Shown piece after piece: positions 45,958 through 57,681 of a stretch of 64,000 nt of DNA. Below the pieces are notes generated by a model, which ran no database searches, was not told where the DNA came from, and saw nothing but the letters and a program-made list of their open reading frames with translations. Source of the DNA: Hawksworthiomyces lignivorus. Its lineage: Eukaryota > Ascomycota > Sordariomycetes > Ophiostomatales > Ophiostomataceae. Positions within the stretch are counted from its first letter, which is position 1; each line of letters begins with the position of its first letter. The DNA is taken from NCBI GenBank assembly GCA_002917075.1, contig NTMA01000016.1:186001-250000 (forward strand), given 5' to 3'. A program made the position numbers and the translations under genes.

Positions 45958-47694
45958 CTAGTTCTCGTTGAATTTGATCATACAAGTATGCTCCTACAGG
46001 GCCAGGATGTTAGAAAAAGATAATGCGCAAGAAATCCAAATCAAATGACGAAAACGCACCTGCATCTTAGTATACCGTTCATCCTGAAACAACTCATACC
46101 GCACGCTAATCGCAGGCGAAATATTCTCAAACCCCGGCGCCAAGGTGGTGTAATACTTGCGGTAGATAGTTGCCGCGAGAGTCGTCATCTCAGCCATGGC
46201 CAGACTATTTTAAACTAGAGTCAATCATCCGCAGGATCCATACGCTAATATCTGACATATGAACAAGAAATAGAAACTAAAAGTATAGATTACCACATAC
46301 TGTAGGCCGATGCACATTCTACCGCCGCTTGAAAATGCCCAGAACCACCTGTTCATCTCAGTCACGTTGGGGCCCAGCCAGCGCTCAGGGTTAAATGTGA
46401 GTGGGTCCTTGAAAACTTCCGGATTGTGTTGAAGGGAATATGGAGACATAGTCACAGTGGTTCCCGCAGGGATGTTGTACCCATCTATTACCGTATCGAT
46501 CACAAGCGATCTCGGTTCGGGCGCCGGCAGTGGGGGATAGAGCCTTAATGTCTCCTTGATGACGGCCCCAAGGTATATGCACCTGTCGGTCTCTTCGGTC
46601 CGGGGGATACCCTGGCTGTTGATTGCCTCTGGGGGCAGCGCCAAGACCTCCTCTCTCAGCTTGTTTTGGAAGACCTTGTTCTCAGGCTTCGATAGCGCCC
46701 AGATGAGGAACATCAGGGTATCGCTGGTCGTGTCGATGCCGGCCAAGAAGTGGTCGGCACACTCCGATGCAAACTCTAAGTCATCCAGCCCCCCTGGTTT
46801 CTGACACTGGTGGTGCTGCCAAAGCCGCTCGACAATGGCAGTGCCTTCGGCGTAGCTCTTGCCGTGTGCCTCCTCCATCTTGTCCATCTCTGCGCGGAAG
46901 CGCCGAAACGATGCAAGCGCGTGGTCGCGAATGCCGGTGTAGGTGGCGGGCTTCTGCATAGGTAGCAGTGGCTTGACCAGCGTCTCCATGAGCCCGGTGC
47001 GCGTATACAGAAATTTAGTCCACGTTGGGAAATGCATTGTGAACCATACGAGCTTACGCCGGGCCGGACTCAGGATGTCACTTATCAGAGAACGGTCAGA
47101 CTCCGAGCCGTCCAAGGCAGATGTGGATCCGTATTGACCATAGAGGAACTCGGTGATGTTATCGAGTGAATAATAGTGCAGCGTGGAGAAGATCTCGCTA
47201 ACATGATCCGGCTCACTCTCGATGAGGCGCATATACTTGAGTGCCTTCTCCTCAAACTGGGTTACGATGGGCTCCTTAATGATGACCGACTTGGCATAGG
47301 CGTGGGAGAGAAGCTTCTTTCTCTGGCCATGCTCCTGTGTACTGTAGAGGGTGAACAGGTTCGGTTTGCCGTAGACATCAAACATACGGTAGAAGTTGGT
47401 CCTCCCGAACTGGCTTCCAGGCCCGTAGATCGTCCGTAGCGCCGCCATGCTGTTGAATGCAACATGATTCGGGGTAACACGGACGGCCGGGCCATATACC
47501 TGGTGAAGCTTGTCGATGGTGCGTGTGGCCCTCCCCTTGTATGCCTCGTACGCTAGCCGCCACCTTGTTAGTGCGTACACTTTGGGCCCGGGAACGCGGC
47601 TGAGAGGACTCAGGAATAGAGGATCAACAATCAGAATTTTGATGAGAAAAACAAGCGTGGCTACTACTCCGACGGTAATGGACAATGGCACCAT
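45958..47694 (-). CDS. Cytochrome P450 monooxygenase, three exons
   Basis: Exons 47694-46301, 46204-46060 and 45993-45958 give 524 residues. An N-terminal membrane anchor (SITVGVVATLVFLIKILIV) and the proline hinge LSRVPGPKVYAL place it on the ER. The I-helix carries AGIDTTSD, the K-helix KETLR, the PERW region FNPERWLG, and the heme loop FSSGGRMCIGL with its ligand cysteine just before the first splice, followed by HLAMAEM. All key residues are intact. The family cannot be fixed by eye. A CGG-N5-CCG site lies about 540 bp upstream at 48233. It is tail-to-tail with the ABCC gene and downstream of the regulator. It likely hydroxylates a small molecule using the reductase at 62-64 kb or the housekeeping one. 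Confidence 0.93.
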
Positions 47695-48597
47695 TTTGCA
47701 AAGATAATAAGGTGGTAACTTGAAATAGATAAGAAGCCGTCAACTGTGAAGTAGTGAAGAAACTTAAGAAAGTGAAAAAAAAATCTGCTCTGGTAAATAA
47801 CTTCACTTAGAGAGATAACTGGCAGGCACATCCCAAGGTTGAAATTACCAGGCCATCGGTTGTAATTATTACTTTAAATCAGTTTCTGTGTTCTTAGCGA
47901 CATGACTATGGAGCTAAGTGACGGCCGTATGAATGCAGAGTCTGGTCAGCCGCAGACTGGAATAGGCTATGATACCCACCGCAAGCAAAATCACTGGCAC
48001 GGTGCTTCCGAATTTCTCGGCCAATAACTCTTTTTGGTATTTTATTATTACGATTAATATCGCTGATACTGGAGTGGAAGAGTTTGCAAGTGCTTGATTT
48101 AGGTGAAGTAATCGTTAAAACGTTCTGGCAGCCAGTGGCGATAAGATTGACCATAGATACAGTATTATAATTTGTTATCTTTAAATATCAAATCTCATCA
48201 TTTGACTAAAGAAATTCAGACTCTGCCGCCAGCGGACGCTCCGACAGACTGAATCCCACCTACAGTCTGCCACTAAGGCAAAGCTGTTAAGCTTAGAGCT
48301 GTAAAAGAGGAGGGGAACCTCTCAAGCTGTATGACTCTGTATTATGTAGGTAAAGTATTTTGCGGCCGCTACTATAAGCTACACCCAATGGTCAATTCGT
48401 TTATATCAGTTGTCCACTAATGTATATGCACGGTCATTAGAATACGGTTGCCTAGATGCTAAGCCTAGCGACGCCGAAGAGTTTTTTAGGATAGACATAA
48501 TTATTGACGCAGGATATATGCTACAGAGTAACCATGTACAAAGGAATGGCTTCACAATTTAGAGAATTTATCTAGAAATCTTCAGCCCATTTGCAGA
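47695..48597. other. P450 promoter and regulator 3' flank
   Basis: AT-rich sequence whose only notable element is the CGG-N5-CCG site at 48233-48243. Confidence 0.6.
48233..48247 (-). promoter_or_regulatory. Candidate operator CGG-N5-CCG upstream of the P450
   Basis: Reading toward the P450, the site is CTGTCGGAGCGTCCG. The left half CTGTCGGA is identical to those at 55581 and 57184. It lies about 540 bp before the P450 start codon. Confidence 0.55.
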
Positions 48598-50963
48598 TTA
48601 GCCAACCGCACACAGAGCTTTGTACCGCCGTGCGATCTCGGCAACCATACCGCGGATCTTGTTCGCGGCAGGAAATTTGGCGCCCAGCGAGTCAAACAGA
48701 GCGATGGCGAGATCCAGATCCGCAATTGCCCGCGTCTCTTGTAAGACAGTAACGAGGTTCTCAGGCCGGACGGTTGTCGCGTAGATACGCGCCAGCGTCG
48801 CAGTGAAGAGTGACAATAGGTTGAGCCAGTTGTGGCTGAAGCGGCGCTGCAGGTTCATGCCAAAGGCCTGGCGGAGCGCCATGGAGGCAGCCTCCTCAAG
48901 CGTCTGGACGCGTGTGCGGTCCATAGTAGGTAGGAGCGGTGATGGCCGGTAGAGGACGGCCAGATGCGTGTAGTAGTTAAAATCAAACCAGGCGGTGGAC
49001 AAATGCGGTACTTGATCGTCGACGTCGGGCAGCGGAAACGGCATGGCCCTGCGCCAGTCGATGAGTTCTTGGTGCAGGGCATGCAATATCGCCTCACGCT
49101 GCGCAATGTCCAAACTTGCGGCCTGGTGGTTGCAATAGACCTGGCGCGTGATCTTTCCGGCGATTCGGCGGAGTGCAAGGATGTGCAGGGGGATGGCCAT
49201 GAGGCTCGGGTGGAGAGACGGTGGCGAGCGGACGACATCGGGCGTGATGTACTCATCGTCGACGCTGGCAAAGGGCTGTTGTCCACATAAGCGGTTAGCA
49301 TCGAATCTATTTTGCTGAATGAAGATGATGAAGAGGGGGCAGCACAGTAATGTTGATATCTTCATCGTGAAGAGCAAATGGTCGACCTAGCGCATTTGAC
49401 ACAACACTATGGCTGGTTAGTGGGTGCCGTAGCATTGAAAGAATATTTCTAGATTAGGGTTGCATACCGGTCCATCATGTATATAGAGAAGAAGATACGC
49501 TTGCGCCTCTGCTCTACGTCGACGGGCATACTTGCGTAGGTTGAGGCGGTATGCAACCCCATGCCCAACGCAAGTCGTGCCGCCATGCCGACCAGAAACC
49601 AAGTATCTGTGTTATCATGTCAGGGGTGCTGTCGTTAGAAGTTGGCCTGGTGCTGCTTACTTGGGCCTAATTGGTTGAAGAATGAGTACGAAACCTGCAG
49701 TGTGATTGTCTCTAACGCGGCCTGGGAAAACCAAAAATGCCAATAAGTGATTTACTCGTGGACAAAAAAAACTCTGGCATTGACATAACGCACCATTTCG
49801 CCGCATGTCATGGCCTCATCGAGATATTGAAGTGCCTTATTGTAATACACTCTGGATTCAGACTCTTCCTGCAACGAGACAGATGAGTACGCTGTGGATC
49901 CCACGGCGAGCACCATCCATATCCGGAACAAGCTCAAGGGCGACTGCGCCGCCGGATCGTGTGGATTTTCACGCAGATGCCGTAGAGACCGCAGGAATTC
50001 GCTCTTGTCTACAATGGGATACAATGTATGAGAGTGAGCGAAGTAGAAATTTACTAAACGGTCAACATGGGAGTTATCGCTGGGCAGCTCCAGAGCCGCA
50101 ATCGCACTGCTCGTCTCGACAAAATCTGCGAGAGCGACATCGCCAAAAAGAAGCGGGTGGTTAGAGATAGACTCGTTCAAACTCTCAAACAGAGAAGGGT
50201 CCATGAGCTCCGAAGGTGAATTGAAGTCAAACAGCCGAGGCCCACTGCGGTTTCCACCACTGGCATCGGCGAAGCTGAAATCGGCCTTGTCAGGTGTCAA
50301 GCGGCGGAGAACAAGCTGGGTCAGTCTTGCGAAGGAGACGCCAGAAGTTGACCCGAGATGCCTCTCGGCGGTGGCTTCTAGAGAGAGTCTGGTGATCTCA
50401 TCGGCGAAGCTGGGAGGATGAGGCGGCGCAAGCGGTGGTGGAAACAGCGAGTGCATCTGCTGTGGTGTCTGCGAGACGTCAAGGCTAATATCGGGCGCAC
50501 TAGTCGCATGAGCCGGTTCTTGCAGCGTATTATTCGCGCCGGAGTCCGTCACCACCGTCTGATCCCCGATGCTCGACTCCGTGTAGACATGTTGATCGTT
50601 GTCGCCATCACTGAATGACATAGACCCTCTATCGGCAACCGGGGGAGATGATTGCGGTTCAGATGTAGCCACGATAAGCCCCGCCTCTATGTCTTGCACC
50701 TTTCTTTCCAGACTACGAACATACCTACAACGCCGCCTGCCTGTGAGCTCTAGTGGCCACCAAGCGCTGCGAAAGAAAGAGCACACGACTTACGCCACTG
50801 GGTATGTTGCGGTCTTGCAGTCATCGTCGAGGAAGCTGCACCTCACATGCGCAGCCCGACAGTTCCTACATGAGGGCAGGGTCCGATCGCATCGCTTTTT
50901 CCTCTTGTGGCACCGGTAGCATGATGTCCTCGCTTCTGCGGTTGCTGAATGCTGAGATGCCAT
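48598..50963 (-). CDS. Zn2Cys6 transcription factor, likely cluster regulator, six exons
   Basis: Exons 50963-50794, 50724-49764, 49721-49661, 49606-49468, 49412-49346 and 49275-48598 join in phase to 691 residues. The N-terminus has the zinc cluster SCYRCHKRKKRCD, then CRNCRAAHVRC, giving six cysteines, followed within 20 residues by YVRSLERKVQDIEAGL, a short coiled coil suited to dimer binding of palindromic CGG sites. The fungal_trans domain includes LVNFYFAHSHTLYPIVDK, NQLGPNTWFLVGMAARLALG and VVSNALGRPFALHDEDI. One intron (after exon 2) would use an unusual GTCCAC donor; the nearby GTAAAT alternative leads to a stop. It sits between the two P450 genes. Its own promoter shows no CGG-N5-CCG site. 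Confidence 0.9.
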
Positions 50964-51664
50964 TAGTCACGAGGTAGTAATCATGAGGCAGTCGGGCCGG
51001 CGACATAGATCTCGTATGGCGGTCTCGATAGGAGAAACAGGCAACCACTGGCCCCCAATGGCCGGGTGTCAGAGATTCTAAACACGAATGTCTAAACTCT
51101 TATCTCAATCACGCGCTAAATTTGTTTAGTTCCAGGGCACTTGATAAACAACGGAAAAGTGATTGAAGGGCGTAGTTTCTGACATCTTATTGGATCCACT
51201 CATGCTTTCCCCGCAGTGTCGTGGGACAATCGTTGTGGCTCGCTTGGGCGATTTGCCGTCACTGCTGGTACAGAAATATGTACGACAGCGTGTCTTAGTG
51301 GAAACAAGGGCTGGAGATTGTTCTCTTCAGCCAGCGTTGAGTCACTAGCCGATAAATTATTCTGTAGCATTCCTTCTATGCTACCTTGTCCCGAGTTATT
51401 TCGTTTTGTTAAAGGTGTGGATATGGCGGGCATAACAAGACAAAAAACAGAAACATTGGTTCCGTTCCATTTCTGTAGAGCTGCTATTATATTATTCTTC
51501 AAAATTAGTGTCCTTCTTCAGGAGTGTAGTTATGGATGGAGCAGATATGAATACTGAAAGTAGACTGCAACAGGAGGGTGGGTTGTCAAAATTTCTAGTA
51601 TTGCCTCTAGATACACGCAGCACATGACAAGCGAGACTCTCAATAAGAGTATCGGAAATATGTC
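50964..51664. other. Spacer upstream of the regulator gene
   Basis: Contains a GC patch (CGGGCCGGCGAC near 50995) and no recognisable gene. Confidence 0.5.
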
Positions 51665-52879
51665 CTATTCCTGACCATTGGCAAGAAGAATGCGGCCCCC
51701 GTCCACACAAAGTGACACACCATCAACGTAAGCCTAGAGATGTTAGGAATCTTTCTAAATTGTATAGATCAATATATCAAGCTCTGAGGGCAGGTAGAGA
51801 ACTTACACCAGCCCGGCTAACTAGGAACAAGACAGCGCCTGCAATGTCATCTTCGTTTCCTGCTCTCTTGGCAGGTACTTTGTCAAACAAGGAGCTAAAC
51901 ATATTCCCTTCTTTTCCTACGGGATTCATGTTGCTAGGAACGACTAGAATTACAAGTATTAGCGACTAGATCCTCATTGTAAACCATAAAAAATCATAAT
52001 CTGACAGATGGAGCTGATGAATCTTGAACCGTATTTTGAAAAGTACTCACAGCCAGGATTGATTCCCGATACCCTCACGTAGAAGCGGTTGAACTTGGCC
52101 GCCAGAAGACGCACCAAGTGATCTGTGGCCGCTTTGCTTGTAGCGTAGCTGGTTAGGTCCACGTTGGTGGCGTTGTGCATACTGGCACACGAGCTCGTGA
52201 TGACGACGGCGCCACGACCATCGTCACGACCTTTACGGCCGCCGCCTAGCTCAAGCTGTGAAGCAGCGGCAAGTAAAGGGAGTAGTGCGACAGAGAGGAA
52301 ATAGTGCGCGGTCGTATTGACGCAGAACGTGTCGGCCCAGTCCGTGTGGCGTGAGGACCACATGGAGGCCTGTAGCTCGTCGAGGGAGGCAGTCAGCACA
52401 TCACAGGCCACTGGAGGGTCTCTCCGGATGCCTGCATTGGAGACAAGGATGTCCAAGTGGCTCTCTCGCTCGCTAATGTATACGGCGAGGCGAGCGATGG
52501 CATCTTTGTCTCTCACATCGCAGTGTACGCTGGTATGTGTACGCGTGTAGTTAGTTAACTTGGCTGCTCGTAGATAGATTATTTATACCAACATACCCAT
52601 GTGCGCTTCCACCTGTCAGTTGGCCAATTTTATTGAGTTCTGCCACTTTCTCGTCAATGTGTCCCGATGCCAAGTCAATGACATACACTTTAGCACCGTT
52701 CGCCACAAGGCCCTGTTCCCTACATCTCAGAAACAGTCTTAATTTTAAGAGATGCGACCAAACGCAGCATAATGATAGCTTACCTTGCTTATCATAAAGC
52801 CAAGGCCGCTGAGCCCTCCTGTGACTGCAGCAACATAGCCTTTGATGCCGAAGAGGTGCTCAATGTTGAGTGAAGACAT
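51665..52879 (-). CDS. Short-chain dehydrogenase/reductase, five exons
   Basis: Exons 52879-52784, 52712-52597, 52529-52051, 51943-51807 and 51733-51665 join in phase to 298 residues, the usual size for a classical SDR. The cofactor loop is TGGLSGLG, the NNAG-like motif reads VSNAGIR, the catalytic serine lies in ITSSCAS, and the active-site pair is SYATSKAA (Tyr-x3-Lys). INPGF after it is the usual substrate-side segment, and the C-terminus ends with YVDGVSLCVDGGRILLANG. It would interconvert a hydroxyl and a keto group with NAD(P)H in the cytosol. A CGG-N5-CCG site lies 154 bp upstream. It is transcribed in the same direction as the regulator and both P450s but has its own promoter. Confidence 0.92.
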
Positions 52880-53429
52880 GGTGTATACTATACCTAAGCT
52901 CAAGCTTGGTAATATTTTCTATGGCCTTATATGCGTTCGACTCCAGCTTGCTTCTCTATGATTCACAATTGTGCGGTAGATGGTAGTGCCTGCTTGATTT
53001 GAAGCAACTTTGTCGATATTTAAGTGTATTTTCGGACTGGCCGATATAACATTAAGCACAGAATCCCCACTACCTCACCAAATAACAACAGTAAGGTTTT
53101 AAAATAATACCTTTCATTGAATTGTATCTAACACGACCTAAGCCGCAAATACGAGCAGCTAGTGATACAGAGAATTTATTTCAACTTCATCATTCTTTTT
53201 AGACTAGCTTTATGTAAAACCTAAAACAACCGTGTTGACTAGCCACTATCTATGCATTTTCACCAGATCTGTCTCATTCATATGCCTTCGATATATGTAT
53301 TCCCAAAGCCCAATCCTCGACTACAAGTAAATGAGGCAATTTATCCACTACGACGTCTAAAATAAAATAAAAATAAAAACCTTGCGCAAGTGACTCTCGT
53401 CACAATTGTAAATTGTCTACTAATAGACT
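52880..53429. other. SDR promoter and P450 3' flank
   Basis: AT-rich sequence; holds the operator-like site at 53033 and nothing else recognised. Confidence 0.6.
53032..53044. promoter_or_regulatory. Candidate operator TCGGACTGGCCGA before the SDR gene
   Basis: A CGG-N5-CCG site with flanking T and A symmetric, 154 bp before the SDR start codon. It differs from the perfect palindrome at 55581 at the eighth base of this core and in the outer arms. Confidence 0.55.
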
Positions 53430-55227
53430 CTATTCCTTGTAGTGCCCTTTTGTTCTCTGCTCAGCAGCAAACAAGCATTCGCTTGTCATGTTTGGGTCCC
53501 TCGGGATAAGCCGAACCTTGAATTCCTTGGGAATCGCCACCAGAGCCGTCTTGAATTGGTTGTACTCTACATAGTCAGTATTGGGCGGGTGTGTCTCGCT
53601 TGCGACAATCTTGTAAGAGGACAAAATGCGGACCAGAGCTGCATACAGCAGCCTGGAAGCGATGAACTGGCCCGAACAGGCGCGGGAGCCGGTTCCAAAG
53701 CTGAGATGGCCAAGGCTCTTGATCTCAGCCTCGACTGGCGGGTCAATGCTCTTTAACCATCTTTCTGGGTCGAAACGCCCCGCGTCAGGTCCAAAGTGGT
53801 CGACATCTACAAGGGGAACCAAGTCAGTATCACGATACAGAGTGGGGCTCAGACTGTCAAGCTCACCATGGTTACCGGCTTGCGCATTAATCAGAATCAT
53901 AGTCTTAGGAGGGATTATAGCTCCATTCCACTCGACCTCGGTGACCGTTTTCCTAGGCAGACTCATGGCGCTAACGGTGTAGTAACGGCCGGCTTCCTTG
54001 ACAATGGCATTGATGTACGGAATCTTCTCCTCAACGTAGCAGCTAGTCCAGGCATCACGGATGTCTGGATAGTGGCGCTTAATGTCCTCATACGCGCGGT
54101 CTTGGAATACCTGGCCCTCAGCCGTGCACAGGGAGCCAATACAAGATGTGAGCGTGCCGGGGATTGTTTCGAAGCCGCCGGACACGAGTGACAGGCAAAT
54201 CGACGAGACCTCGACGCCGGTGAGCTTGCTCTCCTCGTCCTTGAGGATAGCGGCCGAGATACAGGGCTTGTCAACGCCGCGCTTGATCATGTCGCGGACC
54301 TTGTCCAAGAGAAGGTTCAGGTAGGCGTCGCGGCGGCCACGCAGCTCTCGGGAGCGCGCATTCTTCTCGTTGTTGGGCAGGTAACGCAGGAAGGGGACAT
54401 AGTCTTGAAAGTTCTCGGAGGCGCTCCGCAGCAGCGAGATGGCGGAGCCGACATGCAGGATCTCACGAAGAAGTTCGTCATAGACAGCGTCCATGCGGAT
54501 ACCGTAGCAGAGCGTCAGCGTTGTATTGAGTGCATAGCGTTGGATGTAGGGGCGCACGTCGATCTCGACCATGCCGGCGCGGCTGTCACGCTGCAGGTCG
54601 CGCACTATGCAGTAGCTCTCGAGGTCGAACATAGGAAAGTAGTTGCGCAGGGCCGGCCGTGCTAAGGCCGTGCCAGCCGCCTTCCTTTTCTTCTTACAAG
54701 AATCGTCCCACGGTGACGAGCCAATTGTGAAACCCTGAGTGCTGCTGATGACGCCGTGAAACGTGTACAGCTTGGGACGGTCGATGACGGCATTCTGGTT
54801 GCCTAGGAGCATCTTTTTGCAGTCGTCGAACGAGTTGACCACCACCGCTCGGGTGTTTCCTAGCTTAATCTGGAACACGGACTGGTTGTACTGGCGCCAC
54901 CACTTTTCGCAGGTGGATGCATGGTCTTCACCGAGCTTCAACAAGTGGCCAAAGATGGGAACCGCGCCTGGGATCTCTGGCAGCCCCTTGATGTATGGAA
55001 TATCGGTTGCAAAGGCGACCTATTCCATATCAGTAATTAAGTCACCTCAAAAGCGACTTACTCGCAGGCCGTCTCATCTGTCTGCTATCTTCTCTTACAT
55101 TGTATGCGAAATAAGAGAAGGCCGCAACACTAATGACAACGAGCACAAGCAGCGTGCTTTGGTGCTCCCAAAGCTGTGCCAGTCGATAAGTCTGTAGAGT
55201 GACGAACTCTTGCATCTTAGGATCCAT
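53430..55227 (-). CDS. Cytochrome P450, CYP504-like (phenylacetate hydroxylase type)
   Basis: Exons 55227-55099 and 55019-53430 give 572 residues. The N-terminal anchor is STLLVLVVISVAAFSYFAY, followed by LPEIPGAVPIFGHLLKLG. The I-helix reads LSLVSGGFETIPGTLTSC, replacing the common AGxDTT; this, together with KEAGRYYT as the K-helix ExxR and PRKTVTEVEWNGAIIPPKT, is the pattern I associate with the CYP504 phenylacetate-hydroxylase group. The heme loop FGTGSRACSG is complete. CYP504 enzymes hydroxylate phenylacetate or hydroxyphenylacetate in aromatic breakdown, so a ring or side-chain hydroxylation of an aromatic acid is the best guess. It is divergent from the aldolase gene, with a perfect palindrome between them. 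Confidence 0.9.
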
Positions 55228-55929
55228 GATGAGTATGATTCTAAGTGAGGTAGAATGCCGTCAAGAATAGAATGGACACTACTCGCAAGGGTTGAGTAAC
55301 GTCTGCAATGCTTATCTATCTTATACGTCAGATGTTTTCATAGTATTCTCGGGATATGACAGAGCTCTGCATGTGGTAGTAATGTGGTCTTATTACATCA
55401 CTAAAATTACAAACTAGGTATGTGAGCTCAAGATCACGGACCGAGGAAATGATTGTACGTGGTGTAATCCGACCGCAGCGTGTTCAGTGATAAATGATAG
55501 GGTCCTATGAGTCTGGGAATGCCACACATCTTGATGGTCCACTGAAATTGCGGGGAAGCTTGGGAACCACCATTCATGTGCTGTCGGACTGTCCGACAGC
55601 GATGCGGGACGTCAAATCAGGGAGCTATCATAGTTACGCCAAGTATGACTGCAACTAGGATTGGTTTTCTTTAGCTATGCAAACACCAGCTTATCGTATT
55701 CCTGTAGAAAATATTTCGATTTGCACTTTGCGGCGAGCCCGACGCCAGCACGATGTGCTGCGTAACAAAGGAGCACATGTGTAAGTGTTAGGCAATAATG
55801 ATACGCTTAAAAACTCTCGCGCACCCAGGCAAGCGATAAACTACTTGATAAACAACTTATTTAGGCAAAGGTAAAATGTACTATGTGTCTGCTGCTTGGT
55901 AAATCAAAATTCATTCAATCTTAACCGCG
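55228..55929. other. Divergent promoter of the CYP504-like and aldolase genes
   Basis: A 702-bp intergenic region with start codons facing outward. The palindrome at 55581-55599 sits near its middle. No other gene seen. Confidence 0.7.
55581..55599. promoter_or_regulatory. Perfect 19-bp palindrome, candidate operator
   Basis: CTGTCGGACTGTCCGACAG has nine-base arms around a single central T and contains CGG-N5-CCG. It lies about 355 bp from the P450 start and 330 bp from the aldolase start. This is the strongest of four related sites in the cluster and would suit a dimer of the Zn2Cys6 protein encoded at 48.6-51 kb. Confidence 0.65.
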
Positions 55930-56894
55930 ATGGCTCCGACCGCAACAACAGATCTCGCTGCTCCTGCCGTTGTCCTGCCCACCAAGACGGTGCAGGGTGC
56001 CGTGCAAGCCAGCATGAAGGAGGATGCGGCGGAAGCCCTGGCTTGCATGGCCCACAGAAGGAAGGCCGTCCCCGGTATCCCCACGTTTGCTTCCCACGCC
56101 GAGAAGCGGCAGTGGCAGCTCGAGCATATGGCCGCTGCCTTCCGGTTCTTTGCGCGCGAGGGCTATAGCGAGGGCATCGCTGGCCACATCAGCGTGCGCG
56201 ATCCGGAGCATGCGGATCGCTTTTGGATCAACCCGCTTGCCGTGCACTTCGGTCTCCTTAAAGCTAGCGACATGATCTGCGTCAGCCTTGCTGGCGATGT
56301 CGTTGGCGGGAACCTGGATGGCTCAATCAACGCGGCTGGCTTCCAGATCCACAGTGCCGTGCACCGAGCACGGCCCGACGTGCACGCCATCTGCCATACA
56401 CACTCTCTATACGGGCGGGCTTGGTCAGCTTTTGCGCGGCCGCTCGAGATGATCAACCAAGATGTGTGCTCCCTGTTCGGCGCCCATGCGGTCTATGCTG
56501 ACTATGGCGGCATTGCCAACGAGGCCGACGAGGGCACGAAGATCGCTGCGAGCTTGGGTGACACTTGCAAGGCAGCGATCCTTATGAACCACGGTCTGCT
56601 AACCGTAGGCCAGACGGTAGACGAGGCAGCCTTCCTTTTCTTCCTCATGGAGCGGAGTTGCAAAGTGCAGCTGCTGGCCGACGCTGCCGGGCACAAGAAG
56701 CGGATCGTGAGCGATGAGCAGGCGGCGTACAACTTCAAGATGGCAAGCACTTCGGTATGCTTTTACGATTCCCTGATTTTTGTCATCGACAACATTGACT
56801 CAATTAACCATATATGCAGGAAACGCTCTATGTAGAATTTCAGCCCCACTACAAATACGAGGAAGTGCTGTCTAGCGGCAGTTTCAAGAACTAA
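55930..56894 (+). CDS. Class II aldolase/adducin-domain protein, two exons
   Basis: Exons 55930-56754 and 56820-56894 give 299 residues. The domain begins near FRFFAREGYSEGIAGHISVR, contains WINPLAVHFGLLKASDMICV, then the metal-binding segment CHTHSLYGRAW (two histidines) and, later, LMNHGLLTVGQTVDEA with the third histidine, as in class II aldolases. Fungal proteins of this type are often found in catabolic and secondary clusters, and may cleave, decarboxylate or epimerise hydroxylated substrates with a divalent metal; the true reactions of most are unknown. The second exon adds ETLYVEFQPHYKYEEVL. It shares its promoter with the CYP504-like gene, so the two are probably co-expressed and may act on the same pathway. 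Confidence 0.92.
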
Positions 56895-57681
56895 TGCGCT
56901 ATACGATTCTAGAAGACGGTGGACATTCATGAATATGCAGGTCACTACGACAGGTTGATCATTTAGGTGTTACGGATGATCAAATACGGAATTTTATTTT
57001 ATTTTTCACGTGGTCTTCGACACCGATAGTCGGGAAATGGCCCTGCATACCATATTTTATATGAGTTATGATCACAAAGAGTAATATATTAAAAAAACAT
57101 TAAGGCAGCAACCAGTTTCGTTGAAACATTGATTCTAGACCACACCAAGGTGTCAGATGTGCAAATGTAGGTTGCGTCGATGACTGTCGGACATGCCGCC
57201 GCTGATAAGCAACGGCGGACTAGCGTCCAGCTATCCAAGATTCGCAGTGTTCCACAACCCCTATCTGCGGCTTACAGGTTGTCAAAGATCTGTTCGAAAA
57301 CAAAATAATGAATAGTGATGCAACCTTGCTTTCCAATACGGGTTTGTTTTCCTTTGTATTTGTCGCCATTTTTGGGGTGTCAGGCAGTAAGGATTATGCC
57401 ACCGACACGCCACCGATAGGCGAGTCAATTGCTATCAATGAGCCACACCGTCTTCATATCTTCACCCCTGCTTAACGGACCCAATCAGAAGACAACTACA
57501 AATATTATCGTCTCCATCATATCGACAAGGCCTCAATGATGGGCGATTTCCGGCTGCTTGGCTGAATCTCGTTCCACGGTATTAATTATTTTATAATGGG
57601 TGCCATTTCCCCTCGTCGGTTATGCATACTCTTTGAAGCAAACACATGATAATCGCCAAAAGGGACCCAGCATCCATCAAC
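56895..57681. other. Spacer with permease promoter
   Basis: Contains the operator-like site at 57184 and AT-rich sequence; no gene recognised. Confidence 0.6.
57184..57198 (+). promoter_or_regulatory. Candidate operator CTGTCGGACATGCCG before the permease
   Basis: A CGG-N5-CCG site about 485 bp upstream of the permease start. The first nine bases match the arm of the palindrome at 55581 exactly. Confidence 0.55.
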
